Part shown: piece by piece, positions 37,958-50,293 of the stretch
How the letters are laid out: each line of letters starts with the position of its first letter
How positions within the stretch are numbered: position 1 is the first letter of the stretch
DNA from: Jaapia argillacea MUCL 33604
Lineage: Eukaryota > Basidiomycota > Agaricomycetes > Jaapiales > Jaapiaceae
Direction: 5' to 3'
Length of the DNA stretch: 64,000 bases
NCBI GenBank assembly: GCA_000697665.1
Contig: KL197709.1
Location: 3,069,459-3,133,458, forward strand
Translations under genes and position numbers: made by a program
The notes under the pieces: generated by a model
What the model was told of the DNA's origin: nothing
What the model saw: only the letters and a program-made list of their open reading frames with translations
Database searches by the model: none

Positions 37958-40478
37958 GGTGTGGGTGGATAGCTCTGTCCGTAGTAATGTACCGTTGAGG
38001 GTCTGGGGGAGCCACAGAGCAGACGTGACTTCACAGACACACTTTAAAAAGCAAGGGATGGGGTGGGGGAGCGCGGATCGGCCTAAATGGATAAAGCTTT
38101 GAGGCGTTCGTCCAACCGGATTATAAGAGTGACGGGGGTGCGATGGCGCATTCCTCTGGAGGTGATAAGGGCACGGGAGATGTTCATCTGACAGGTCTTC
38201 GATCGAATGCGGATGTAACAACCAAGTGATTCTTCACACTCGTGGTAGATGTGTTCTATGCATGGGTAAATGAATCATGCTGGGCTGGTGGTGACATACA
38301 CCCGCAATGGTGGTGTGGGTACAAGCGGGGTACCTGCGGTGCCACTTGCAGAGATTCTTCCTAGTCTTTTAGACTCCGCGAACTTTTATTTTGACATCAT
38401 TGGCTGCCTGTTGGAAAAGTGATTGGTCTGCACCGAACCCGAGGATTGCACATCATCCGGATTCCGAGCTTCGCATATGTTGGATAGTGGAATATACAGA
38501 AACCCATAGCGGGGTGCAATACATCTCTCGTCCTGGTGACCCGTTCCTGGACCCGCCAAAATGAACAGCCTGCATAGTTTCAGTGATGCGCGACAGAGGT
38601 GGTAGGGAGCGACCTTCGGGTCATGCACTAGACTGTTCGTAATCGTGAAGGTAACAAAGATGTCGCTGATATTTATTCGGAATATTCCTTTGATACATTC
38701 GTATCGACAGAGGAACCTGACGTTGAGTGTTGTCTGCCAGAAACTCTGGTGAAGAAATTGCAGCACACACTAGGGGAGAGATGACAACATGCGGCGCTTG
38801 TACGTTCCGAACGCTCCGAGCAAAAATCAACACTACTACTCGTAAGGGATCAAGACTCTGATTCAAGAGGCCCTCCCACCTAATCTCGCTCTCAGGAGGT
38901 GACTCATGCGAAGCTGAGATTGACTCGTTCCTTCATGTCGTGACGTATGACATCTGAGTCTGCTGGCGTTATGAAACTTGTTAAGGGGGAAGAAGGATCC
39001 AACCTTCGTTGATATCACCAAAAATTCGGTGTATGGGGAAAGGAAGTTCCAAAATCTGCAGACCTTTGCCATCAGGATGTAAGGTTAGTCATCCATAGAC
39101 AGGAGATCATAATCCAAGATCGACAAGCAATGAACCGAACGAGACGTTCGTGATGGGAAACAATGACGCACGATAGAAGAGAATTCGTAGGGGATAACGG
39201 CAAGATCGACTAATTTCTGGCCTGCAGCGATGAGCAACATAGTGATTTAGTTCAGAGCGGCAACACGAGGGCGGACCGGTGCCTTCCTAGATACTATGGA
39301 CCATCAGTGAATTCAAGACCTCCCAGCCCATTGAAATGGTCCCTGAGGTAATCACAGCTCGAGGTCGCGAGGCGAGCACGAAACCGGAGATATTGAAGGC
39401 GAGCTACTGGGAGCCTGGGAGAAGTTGTGATGGGCAGATCTGGAGGCGTGGGTGAGTATCTGGAAGCCACCATCTCCGCAAGAGCGCCTTGCAAGCGGTC
39501 GAAATAGCCATAAGCGAATTCTGGCGAGAGTCCGCGCAAGTTTGGGAGGAGAAATGGGCTAGCTCTGTTCTGGTGGCAACAAAGATATGAGAGAGCCGCG
39601 AAGTGGTTTCGTCCGGAAAGTCCATTCCCGGGATGCCAGTGGAGCCGTAGATTCTTTAGGCTTCGGGGAGGGCAGGCATTCCAACCACCTAAGGAGTTCA
39701 TCCAATGCTCCAAATGCCGAGATCCAGATTCGATTGTACATCGAGATTGTGTGAGAAATCTTCACGGAGGTGCAAGGAGTCAAGTTTCATGATCTGCCCA
39801 ATTGCAAGAGGTGACGTGTCTGAGTTCCGTCAGCCTGGTGGCGACGAGCAGATTGAAAACGATATGGTCGCTTCGACTTCAATTCACCGTAGAGATCGCA
39901 GAGCTGGGAGTATCATCGGCGCTCTATCACCGATTTCATGTCCATGGAGAAGCAGATGAGCTGCACGCACTGCCGAGAAACGGCGTGACAAGCTACGCGC
40001 GATAGAAGTATCGTTCGTTGCGGGCGCGGAGGTGCAAGTGAGTCAACTGCTGCCACGGAAGAGGGAGGTCCAGCAACTGCCGGGATTTCGTCACTGTAAG
40101 CTCTCATAAATTGGCGGTGCTAAACGAGTGAATACGCCCTTGGACAGAGATCCTACTTTCTCCATAATAGCGGACCTTTGGCCATGATACAATATTGGGT
40201 TAGTTGGGGGAGGGATCCAGAGCAAGACTCGAAAAACTAACCTGCAGTCGTTCCCATCCGAACATACCTGGGGGGCAATATTGGAGTTTAGTGCTGAGGT
40301 ACAGAAAGCTTCAGTAGTGATGGTGGCAATCGTCACGCTGCCTCAGATGTTCGGAATCGAGGTAAACTGGACTGAAGTGCCCTTTCCCACGTGGCAATAA
40401 TTCTGTTTTCGAGATCATTTAGACTTGGCCTTTGCAGATCGTGTTCGCGGCTTTCACTTTCACAACCCTCTCTTCAAA
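37958..40478. other. Gene-poor gap of 2.5 kb with possible F-box-like remnant
   Basis: No intact gene is seen. The minus-strand stretch 39294-39713 (listed separately) is the only part with protein-like text. The last 100 bp before 40479 should be the CCT2 promoter. Short frames elsewhere show no motifs. Confidence 0.4.
39294..39713 (-). pseudogene. Possible C-terminal remnant of an F-box-type protein gene
   Basis: The 139-codon frame has leucine-rich text such as LPNLRGLSPEFAYGYFDRLQ and GALAEMVASRYSPTPPDLP, then ARLQYLRFRARL. This is like the end of Agaricomycete F-box proteins, where xLxEMVxSRW precedes the final helix. No F-box or splicable upstream exon is found, and the surrounding frames are interrupted. 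It is read as a decayed copy. An expressed lineage-specific gene cannot be excluded. Confidence 0.3.
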
Positions 40479-42557
40479 ATGTCAATGAATATCTTTGGTG
40501 GTGATGTGAGTAAACCAACTCTGCTCGATATATATCTGGTTCTCATACGATTATCTAGGCAACAGAAGAAAGAGCAGAGAATGCTCGTCTCTCATCTTTC
40601 GTCGGAGCCATCGCGCTCGGCGACCTCGTAAAATCAACTCTTGGACCAAAAGGAATGAACAAGATCCTCCAATCTGCGTCCACAGGGGATATCAACGTCA
40701 CCAATGACGGTGCAACCATCCTCAAAGCTATCCAACTCGATAACGCTGCCGCCAAGATCCTCGTAAATATCTCAAAGGTACAAGATGATGAGGTTGGCGA
40801 TGGCACGACGAGCGTGTGCGTGTTGGCGGCAGAACTGTTGAGAGAGGCGGAGAAGTTGATTGCGCAGAAGATTCATCCTCAGACGATTGTGGAGGGGTAT
40901 CGGATTGCCAGTGCTGCTGCGCTGAAGGCTCTGGAGAAAGCTGCAATCGATAATAGGTGTGTCTTGCCCAACTAATTTGACGATACGATTCTGAAAATCT
41001 GACCCATACATGGTTGTAGCTCAGATCCTAACAAGTTCAGGCAAGACTTGTTCAATATTGCGCGTACGACATTATCATCAAAAGTGCTCTCACAAGACAA
41101 GGACTATTTTGCCAATCTGGCTGTCGATGCTGTTCTGCGATTAAAGGTGGGGGAATGTCGTTCATCGATCACTGAGGAACGATATTTATCACCCTCACTT
41201 AGGGATCAACAGATCTTGATCACATCCAAATTATCAAAAAGGTCGGCGGGAAACTGACAGATTCATATCTCGATGAAGGTATACAATGGAATTAGCGACC
41301 CTCGCCATATCGTCTCACTCAGCTTCCATTCCCTCAGGTTTCATTCTGGACAAAATCATCGCCACCAACAGTCCGAAACGTATGGAGAACGCCAAGATTC
41401 TTATTGCCAATACCTGTGAGCAATCCACAGACATTGACCTCGATAAGATATACTGAGTATGTTCCATCTTAGCAATGGACACTGACAAGATCAAAATTTT
41501 CGGTGCACGAGTGAAAGTTGACAGCACAGGGAAGCTTGCCGAACTCGAGCGTGCTGAGCGGGTACGTCGCTGCTCTCTCTTCTCCTATTTTTGAACTCCA
41601 GCTCACCATCCTGCAGGAAAAAATGAAAGCCAAAGTCGACTTGATCGCGGCACACGGAATCAACGTCTTCATCAACCGTCAACTTATCTACAATTACCCT
41701 GAATCCCTCTTAACAGAAAAAGGCATCATGGTCATCGAACATGCCGACTTCGAGGGTGTGGAACGGTTATCACTGGTTACCGGTGGAGAGATCGTTAGCA
41801 CGTTCGATAACCCCGAAAAGGTGAAAGTAGGCCGATGTGAGCTGATCGAAGAGGTCATGATCGGCGAGGACAAGGTGAATTTCCACTCTTCGCGACCTTA
41901 CTGGGAAATACTGAGGTGTGATGGGTTCAGTTGATCAAATTCTCTGGAGTCGCTGCCGGCGAAGCATGTACCGTTGTCCTCCGTGGCTCCACCAATCAAA
42001 TGGTGGACGAAGCCGACCGGTCCCTTCACGATGCCCTCTCCGTCCTCTCCCAAACAGTCAAAGAGACCCGAGTAGTCCTTGGCGGCGGTTGCTCAGAAAT
42101 GCTCATGTCTTGCGCAGTTGACGAAGAAGCTCGTTCTGTCAAGGGCAAGAAGGCAATTGCAGTGGAGGCCTTTGGACGAGCCCTCAGGCAGATCCCTACG
42201 ATCCTGGCGGATAATGCAGGTTACGATTCGAGTGATTTGGTCAGTCAACTGAGAGCGGCGCACTTTGATGGACAGTCGGACGCTGGGTTGGGTGAGTTGT
42301 GGTAATTTTTTCTTTTTTGATGGCCTATTGACGACCAAGCCAGATATGAACGAGGGTGCGGTCGCATCCGTGAAGAAGCTTGGCATCACAGAGAGCTACA
42401 AGTTGAAGAGACAAGTCGTCTTGAGCGCCAGTGAGGCTGCAGAGATGATTCTCAGGTCAGCTGCGTCAATTTTTCTTGTTTATCAGTTGACTGATGGTCA
42501 AGTAACAGAGTGGATGACATTCTTCGAGCAACACCTCGGAGACGAGAGGCTGTGTAA
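40479..42557 (+). CDS. CCT2: CCT2, beta subunit of the cytosolic chaperonin TRiC/CCT
   Basis: This is one of the eight subunits of the ring chaperonin that folds actin and tubulin. Exons join to give [37 protein letters not shown], the nucleotide site NDGATILK and [18 protein letters not shown]. The apical domain includes [15 protein letters not shown] and [20 protein letters not shown]. The back half has [36 protein letters not shown] and [20 protein letters not shown]. The last exon is [15 protein letters not shown]. Eight or nine introns are present. It is about 530 aa, the standard length. The substrate link to the neighbouring actin genes is functional knowledge, not evidence of co-regulation. 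The gene ends 245 bp from the convergent PMT gene. Confidence 0.96.
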
Positions 42558-42801
42558 TGTAGCACTTACTCATGGCTTGCCTTGGGTGATGGATGTCTTT
42601 CGCCGTATCGTACTGATCGCCGTTGTTTCACGATCCCAATCGAAGGGAGGTAGTCTATATGAGAGATGGTGATTCTCAAATAGTACAATAGATGAGTATG
42701 TCCGGGATACACATAGCGCAATGGATCAAGATTCAGAAGCTATCCAGAAGTCAAAAGAAATCATCCAAAACCCTAGTACGATGATAAGGAAAGGGCGACA
42801 T

Positions 42802-45800
42802 CTAGTCCAACTCGTCGCCATACAACTGCTTCCTTGCACGCTCAGCCTCCGACTCGTCGTGAGCCAGAGGTCCTTGAGGCTTCGCAATCTCCTCCACCTC
42901 CGGGGCTGACGAAGTCGACTGCTGCACATCCTCCTCCTCCGATATCGAGGATTCGACAGTTGCCTCAGCAGTTGTAGGCTTCTCTGCCTCCAAAACAGCT
43001 GGTACTGTTGCCTCATCAGTCGGAACAACAGAACTAACTTCCCTCTGCTCCACCTCTTCCACCTGCTGCACCTTCTTCCATTGCTCAGCAAACGTTTCAC
43101 TTCGAATCTCGTTATCAGGATGAGCACCAAAGACATCCCGACCAGGTTCGGCTTTATGCGCGAGGACGATGCTGGTTTCGGCGTCAGGTGCCATTTGTTG
43201 GTTATCTTGAACTACGATTGGGCGACGGCCTTCACCGCCGATGGTTGTTGCAACGGGTACGTTAGATTTCTGCGGTGTGGCTATGATGGCGCCAGCGTAT
43301 TGAGAGTACTGTCAAGAGAAGATCAGAGGAGGATGGAAGGGCAGGATGTACAGTGACGTACATCATCCAGGAAATCAGAGCTATACCGAAAAAACTGTCA
43401 GCCCTCGACTCATTCCACAAAAGAACCGACATACCAGGCAAAGTCCCAAGTCTTGAACCATCTTGCATTCAAACACTTGGTCTTGGTCCACGGATTCCCA
43501 TAAACCAACGGACTGAAATAAGTAAAGTTCCAGAAGGCCGCGAAGATCAATACGGCGGCGATCTGCAATCGAATTTTGGGTCGAAGGTTTGATGTGAGGA
43601 GATCGAATACTGAAGCCAATAGGAGGACTGCAAAATAGAGAGCGGGGAAATAGTGATGGAGGAACAGCTGTCGACCCATGAGGAAGAATGGGAAGTAATG
43701 GAGGAACCAGCCGATGAATAGGAAACCACATAAGCCGTCGTATTTGGATACTTTGGCTAAAGAAAGGAGGAATGATATGAGAGGCGAAAGGGATGGGGAG
43801 TGTCGGCGACTTACTGTTCTCAAAGTCGCGATAGCCACGCTTGGCTCGGAGGATAAGGAAAGCTCTGACGCCAGCGTATAGAACTACGGCGACGGAACTC
43901 AACCACCATACAGTGGGATTTCCCATCAAATAAATCTGACGATGATCCTTGACCCAGAAATTCTACATTGTGACCATCATTAGCGAAGATTTCGACGGGT
44001 ATAGATGGAGTAGTGCTGACAATACCACGCCGGAGCCGAGGCCAAGAATCCGGTCTCGAATCGTACGTGTGTCGGTCAGTGAGCCCGGCATTCGTGGTCC
44101 ACATAACCTGCTGTAATTCCAAGAACTTGCCCAAAAACCCAGGGAGCTTGTAATTGACTTTCGGAGCATCCTTTGGCACTACAACCCGGGACTCCATGTG
44201 AGCCAACATCTTCAAAACGTAACAAAGCAGAGAGACTCACGTTTGGGATGAATGTTAGTCTCGACAAACCATAACGAATTCTCCTTCACAGCATTCTTGT
44301 TACAAGTGACTTCCTGCTGCTCATAACCCCACTCTGGCAACTTGACCTTGTGACTGAACAAATAACACCCCGTTAAGGCATGTCTCAACCTAAAGACACT
44401 CCTCAACGTCCTCAACCTCTTCCCACTCTCCCTATCCCCTCTCCCTCTTCCATAACTATCACTCTCCAGCTCCAAATACCAATCATCATTTGCATCGCCT
44501 GCGAATCCGGGCATACCGTAAGCCGATATTTCGTTTTGGAAGTCGACGTCGGAGACCGGGGGTCGGTAGTCGTGGGAGTGTAAGTGTTTTTGGGTGAGGA
44601 GGTGACGGAGTTTGATGCGGGAACCGGAAGGGATGTAGGTTAGGGGTTGTTCTTCCCAGTCGAAATCGGGGTCGCCTTCGGCGGTGGCATTAACAATTCG
44701 CCAGTCGTTGTTGGTGTCGCGATGGGGATATAGTGTTACTTGTTGTTCTATCGCGCAAGAGAGGGGTTAGAATAAAAGGAAAAGAAGGGTGGAGAGGGAA
44801 GCTTACGTTGGGAGCCACCTGGGTAGTTGTGAGGATGGGAGTGGAGGTATCCACCTTGAGTGTTGACATGTCGAATAGTCACTTCCGACCCAATCGCCAC
44901 ATCTACCGCATAAAACCATCAGTGTTCGTTCCATACGAGAAATAAACGTCGAAAACGTCTCACCAGCAAAAGTATCCGCCATGCCCCTCCCCCCAAGCGT
45001 ATGCTGAAACTCTGAACTCATAAATCCATCTCCCTCCCCACTATTCTGCAGAATTGCAAAATGTATCCAAAACATGCTCATGTAAAAGATGGTGGGCACG
45101 GCGATCAAACACAAGGCCCTCGCTAGAAAATGTTTGATCCACAACCTAGGACCGACCCGCAGATCCCCAAGTAGTAACCACAACTGCCTGACTGTCCCAA
45201 GACCAACAGTAGCAATCGTGAACAAGCCCACCCATTTACAACTAACGACTGCGCCGAGTGACAAGCCGGTCAGTGTGAGCCAGGTCCACCAGGATTGCGT
45301 GAAGGGTTGGTGATGTTCTTCGTTGGAGAAGCCTGTCCAGAAAAAGGTGGTGAGGGCTGTAAAGAAGACGAGGGGAGAGTCGAGGAGGATGTGGCGGGAT
45401 TGTGTGATGAGACCATTCTCAAAGGTGAGGAGGGAGGAGGCGAGGAGGGCGGTTGTGGCACGACAGTCGAGGGCGCGGAGGGTGAGGTATGAGAGTGGGA
45501 TGGTGGCTACGCCTAGGAGAGCGGGAAGGAGACGCATAGCTACGTAGGGGACGTTTTCGTATGTTCTGGCGGTTGAGGGTGAGTATATGCTGGTAATGAG
45601 TCTGGGACGTGGACTTACTTTCCAATGTCCTTGAAGTCAAAGTTGCCATCGTAACCGAAGATGAAGCCGGCGAGAGTGATAAGGAGTTTGGCTAGTGGGG
45701 GATGTACATCCACGAAATATTGAGTCTTGATGTACTTGCTCGCAAATTTTCCAAAATGAACTTCATCGAAACTACGAAATGGATTCAGCCTGACCCCTAG

Positions 45801-46105
45801 CAAGTATGAAACAATTAAAACACTCACACAACGCTGTCAGGTTTCGATATTCTGAACAGGCGTACCCCGAGGGCAATGATAATTACGACAGCCAGCAACT
45901 TCCACTCGCCCGACGTGACTTTCAATCCTCCAGAAGGATAAGCTTTCCGACTCAGTGTACTCCTCGAGTAGCCTTTCGATGCCGCCTCTCGACGAGCATC
46001 TGCGTCGAGGTGGTCCTCTCGAGTATGAGGAAATCTGTTTGAATGTTGAGATGGGGCGTGTGGCGGGGGCGAGGGAGGTCGACGGACCCTCACGCTCGCT
46101 GCCAT
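42802..46105 (-). CDS. PMT1: Protein O-mannosyltransferase, PMT1-type
   Basis: It transfers mannose from dolichyl-phosphate-mannose to Ser/Thr of secretory proteins in the ER. A basic cytosolic start ([20 protein letters not shown]) precedes TM1 ([19 protein letters not shown]). The catalytic loop has [15 protein letters not shown], where the Asp-Glu pair is the family's active site, and [23 protein letters not shown] repeats in the lumenal loop include [20 protein letters not shown] and [20 protein letters not shown]. Later come [39 protein letters not shown] and KTWDFACSDFLDDYSQYAGA. The Glu-rich tail ends [10 protein letters not shown]. The FDEVHFGxFASKYIK form points to the PMT1 branch rather than PMT2 or PMT4. 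About ten introns are present. It is divergent from the F-box gene (254 bp). Confidence 0.9.
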
Positions 46106-46359
46106 GGTGGTTTGTTTGAAAGCAGGAAATGAGAAAATAGCGACGAAGAGGAAAGAGAAAGAGAAAGACTGGAGTTGGTCGTCGACGTGTCGAGTGATGA
46201 GCGTTTACAGACTCCGTACCGCGTAGCCTGCATATAGCCACCTAAATAGCCGACGTTTACCAGATCCTTTTCCCGACTCCTCGACCTATTCACCGTCGAA
46301 TCATCCCCATTGACGAGCAGCCTTTTGGAGGCGTTAACAGGACCTCATGGGTGAGTCCA

Positions 46360-47937
46360 ATGATACTCATCGAACCCACCACAGGATTTCATTTTTCTGC
46401 AGATCCATCCACTCGTCCATTCATTGAAGCTTTGCGCTCGAATCAAAGTATTCTACCAGGGATCGATCTCTGCGCAGAGCTCTCACAGGCTCAGGCCCAC
46501 GTCTCCGCTCTCGATGATCAGATTGCAGACCTGAAACGAAAACGGGAGGGCGCGTTCCTCCACGTACAAGATATTCAGTCCCTCTCTTCCCCCATCCGAC
46601 ATCTTCCTCCCGAGATTCTGTCGGAAGTCTTCATGGACTGTCTCGATCAAGATCACAAGGGACCCTTGTTGCACACGCAACCTCTCCTACTTTCCGCAGT
46701 TTGTTGTCATTGGAGGGTAGTTGCGTTGGCCACACCTGCGCTCTGGTCCACGATAAGCTTTCAGCTGAGACATGAACAGCCCCAGGACCTGGAACGGATC
46801 AGCGCCGCCTTGGAATTGTTTATGGCGCGTTCAGCTGCTTCTCCTTTATCGCTCATCATTGATACGAGTGCCGGGGAAGACGAATGCCTATCGGACACTC
46901 TCGTCTCACAGGCATATCGGTACAATGATATCCATCTCATTTTCGCATCTTTGGAAGAGGTGGAACCTTTCCTTCGCGCCGTTGCAAGGAGTTCCGTGCT
47001 GTTGGAAAGTTTAGCCCTACACTCCTACGACTGGGAATCATTGGAGGAATTTGTCCTTGACGACTTTCCGGTATTCCATACCCCCAGATTGCGTAAACTT
47101 GTCGTGGGGGCACTTGGCCAGTCATTATACTCGTGCCTTCCCTGGTCGCAACTCACCCATCTATACCTTGGTGACACGCGACCAGGCCATTTTCAAGTAC
47201 ACCTGGCCGCTTCAACCTGTTACAACATCTTGCGTCAATGTCCTGCGCTCATTCACTGCGGAATTTGCATATATCAAGATTCCGCCCTTACCCCCGTTGT
47301 CGACACCCCAATTAATCTGCCAGTCCTGCGTTTCCTCCACTACGACATTAGTAACCTTCCCCTTTTCCACCCCCTCACAACCCCCTCGCTCGCGGAACTC
47401 CACTACACTTTTTACTACACACGCGGTCGCCAGGCGGCGATTCCAGCTTTTCGCAGTTTCTTGACTCAGCATCAGCAGACAATCGTCACTCTATCCCTGG
47501 AGTTTCGGGCTTCCTTTTGGGAGCCAGTACTAGCATGGTTGCCAGCTCTGCCTTTCCTAACCAGCTTGCAACTCGAATTTATCAACAAAGATCATTTGTT
47601 TTCAGGAGCAGACATCTTCAAAGCCATGACCTATTCACCTTCTCGCCGAGTCCAAATGTTCCCAAATTTGACCAGATTCACCCTCCAAGTAAAAAAACCT
47701 TGGTTTGATTTTCTAAGTATCCGTGATTCTCTTGTGGGTATGATAGCTTCAAGATGTCTCCTTCCATCTGGCCTCCGCCAGCTTCCAACTCGTCTGGCTC
47801 GCCTCGAGCACGTCAGTATCCATTGGACGCAGCCCTCATTAGGCGTAAGGGGCCGTGGTTATCTCAAGTCTCATCTTCGCGACTGCGTCCTCGGCGGGCT
47901 TGAATTGGATATCCAAGACGAAACCACACCAAACTAA
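46360..47937 (+). CDS. F-box protein of the Agaricomycete type
   Basis: This is a likely substrate adaptor of an SCF ubiquitin ligase. The single exon encodes about 525 aa. A short leader is followed by a coiled coil (QAQAHVSALDDQIADLKRKR), then the F-box core SPIRHLPPEILSEVFMDC and VCCHWRVVALATPALWSTIS. Leucine-rich repeats of irregular length fill the rest (for example LESLALHSYDWESLEEFV, PRLRKLVVGALGQSLYSCLP and LPALPFLTSLQLEFINKDHL). The start chosen is the ATG at 46360; an upstream in-frame GTG exists but would be unusual in a fungus. This family is large and fast-evolving in Agaricomycetes, and the target cannot be predicted. Confidence 0.88.
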   Translation: MILIEPTTGFHFSADPSTRPFIEALRSNQSILPGIDLCAELSQAQAHVSALDDQIADLKRKREGAFLHVQDIQSLSSPIRHLPPEILSEVFMDCLDQDHKGPLLHTQPLLLSAVCCHWRVVALATPALWSTISFQLRHEQPQDLERISAALELFMARSAASPLSLIIDTSAGEDECLSDTLVSQAYRYNDIHLIFASLEEVEPFLRAVARSSVLLESLALHSYDWESLEEFVLDDFPVFHTPRLRKLVVGALGQSLYSCLPWSQLTHLYLGDTRPGHFQVHLAASTCYNILRQCPALIHCGICIYQDSALTPVVDTPINLPVLRFLHYDISNLPLFHPLTTPSLAELHYTFYYTRGRQAAIPAFRSFLTQHQQTIVTLSLEFRASFWEPVLAWLPALPFLTSLQLEFINKDHLFSGADIFKAMTYSPSRRVQMFPNLTRFTLQVKKPWFDFLSIRDSLVGMIASRCLLPSGLRQLPTRLARLEHVSIHWTQPSLGVRGRGYLKSHLRDCVLGGLELDIQDETTPN

Positions 47938-48500
47938 TCTGATCAACACTATCCTTCTCAACTTGTCACGACCAACCTCGCCGCCCGCGCCTCGATGGAC
48001 TAAGGCATCCGCCTAACTTTCGCATCTTCCAGATCATCGACCTGTCTCTGTAAGAGATACTTAGTTGATGGAGTCGCGGGAGCCTTCAAATATTTTACTG
48101 CGTCATATGCTACAGTCTAGATTTCTATGAGTTCGTTTGTCACTCCTCTCTACCCATCTCCTGTCCCTTCCACCTCACCGAATCGACTCACTCCGGGTCA
48201 ATCGACCGCTATCGCCCACCCGTCTCTCGTCGATTTCAAGATGGACCGCACCTTTCATCAGCCTCTCGTACTCCCGCGTCTACCACATCGGTGACGATGC
48301 ATCGAGTGCATGTGCTGTCCTCCAACCATTGGAAGTCGACTTTAGTTGTCGTGTTTGTGGAGTGCGTCACTCGATGGTTCACAAACATCCTTGCATGATT
48401 CGTGCTCTGGGGCCTCTCCGACTCCAGTCGCCCATCACACTCGACCTGAAATCCATAACTCTTTGGAACCGCCCTCAGTCAATCGTGAAATAATTTGAAG
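47938..48500. other. Intergenic or 5' region of the single-pass membrane protein
   Basis: A candidate upstream exon begins at ATG 48127 and reads MSSFVTPLYPSPVPSTSPNR in one frame before any splice. A donor at 48269 with acceptor GAAG at 48499 would join it in frame to 48501. The 232-nt intron this needs is long for this window, so I do not assert it. Confidence 0.3.
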
Positions 48501-49654
48501 ATGGACTGTCCCTTTCGCCAAATGCTCTCCTCCCGCATCACCTCAACCCCTTCCCTCCCTTATCACAGCCCGATATGCCCGAATCCTGCCATCCTGGGCG
48601 AACGTCAGCCACCCCCACCAAACTTATCAATCCCTTCATACTTCTCCGGTCTCGCCAACTTGTACATCAACCTTCAAAGTTCCGCCAGCCACCTCGACAA
48701 TATCGTTCCTCATTATCAACAATCAGGAATGTCGCTCTCTTCCAAACTCGACAACATCTACTTTGCTATCCTCTTTGGTTTGCTCGTCACCTTGATGTCA
48801 CTGGTCGCTCTAGCCGTCATTGTCGGATCCGCTATCAGTGTTTGGGTTTGGGTTAGCCAATCTGCCCCTTGGGCTTGGGTCGGCGTTCGAAGGAGCTTTT
48901 CCAGCTACATCAGAGTCCCTGAGATTGAACTAGAAAGTGAAGGTGGACACGGAGAGGAATCTTCTCTTTCCGCGAGTCGTCTTTGGGACACCGAAGACGA
49001 TGAACCACTATTCAAGATGCCTTCGATCGAAGCCTACCAGGAGAAACGCGTATGTTGTTCAACATTCCTACCCTCATTCAACTAACATCGCCCTAGCTGA
49101 AGCTGAACAATGCTGCGAATGTCTCGCCCCCTCCCTCTCCAACGTTCACCAACGCTATTGGCACACTTGTCACTTCCTACTTCCCCTCGTCCCCTCCCAC
49201 CTCTCCAATCCCGACCCTACTCGTCCATTCCCCATCTGGTACCCTCTCACCTCCACCATTCTACTTCCCCGACCTCCTTCACCCCATCCGTCCCATCCCT
49301 AACCCCCAATATCTCTCCGGCTCCAAATGGATTTACAAGCCACAACCTGAACATACGAGGACCAGATCCGTTCCGGTGTTTAGGATGAAACCCGTGGGAG
49401 GAGGGAGGATCAGGTCGAACAGCTTCTATGGAGGAGGGAGGCCTATGGTACCATTGGTGGGCGTACCTGTACTTAGTGGGAGGGAGAAGATGGGGGAGCC
49501 TGGACCTGCGACCAGGAAGGTTTTGGCGACTATTTCAAGGCGGCAGGCTCTTGAAGCCGAGTCGAACTCTTCGAAGAGAGGAAGGAGGGGGCATATCGCC
49601 AAGGGGAAGGAGAACTACCCTTTGCTGCCTTTGCCTGTCACCTCCCGCTCCTAG
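48501..49654 (+). CDS. Single-pass membrane protein, hypothetical
   Basis: The protein has a Pro-rich start, then SGLANLYINLQSSASHLDNI. A membrane segment follows (YFAILFGLLVTLMSLVALAV-IVGSAISVWVWV), then an amphipathic stretch and an acidic cytosolic part (RLWDTEDDEPLFKMPSIEAY). A 55-nt intron at about 49051-49098 joins a Pro/Ser- and Gly/Arg-rich tail with YLSGSKWIYKPQPEHTRT and RKVLATISRRQALEAESNSS. It resembles lineage-conserved hypothetical proteins of Basidiomycota, but I recognise no named domain. The N-terminus is uncertain, because an upstream exon from ATG 48127 is possible. The next gene starts 640 bp downstream on the same strand. Confidence 0.65.
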
Positions 49655-50293
49655 GGACTCCACACTTTCGGCATCCCCTCTGCCCCTAGACTTCCCTTGG
49701 ATCCAATTCCTCTTAGATTTTCTCGCCATCATTTAACATCCGACATTCCCATCCACCCCATATGAAACCCTGACATCTGTCAAAGCAGCTATCTCGTCGA
49801 TCTCGCTATCAACCACACTCGTTCACTCATTCGTCCGTTGCTTTCTTGTACTTTTTTGACTCCATCGCCAGTATCGTCCGCACACCCCTTCGTTTGTTTT
49901 GGATGTGTAACTCGCTTATCGTATCATGATCTATTTCTTCTTCCCGACGGCGGAATACTTCGCAATAATTCTTAGATATTGACAGCACCCCTTGGGGTGA
50001 TTATGAATGTATCTGGATGGTGCCTACTATCTCACCCATTACGCAAAGCAACTTGGGCCTTTACATCTTCATGTGTGATCTCCTATTTATCCAGATGATG
50101 CATTCAGAATCACTTCCAAGTGTGGTTCCCATCATCAACGGCTCAGCACTACTGCAGTGACTCCTCCACCCACGCAAGTTCTGCGCCTTTGTAATCTTTC
50201 CGCTATTCCAGATCCCCTTCAACTCCCGTGCCGCCGACCTGCAATATCAACACAAGCTGAGTCTTCGTGACTACCCTTGACAAATTTTGAGAG
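49655..50293. other. Intergenic region before TCF25
   Basis: The 639 bp has no supported gene. The first 250 bp is pyrimidine-rich, and the last part near 50250 carries short runs typical of fungal promoters. Nothing else of note. Confidence 0.4.

Noticed and set aside
38200-38900. Minus-strand frames of 60-125 codons as a gene
   Set aside because: No recognisable motifs, overlapping frames on the same strand with no consistent splice model.
46351-46359. GTG at 46351 as start of the F-box gene
   Set aside because: Fungal genes seldom start with GTG. The next in-frame ATG at 46360 costs only three residues.
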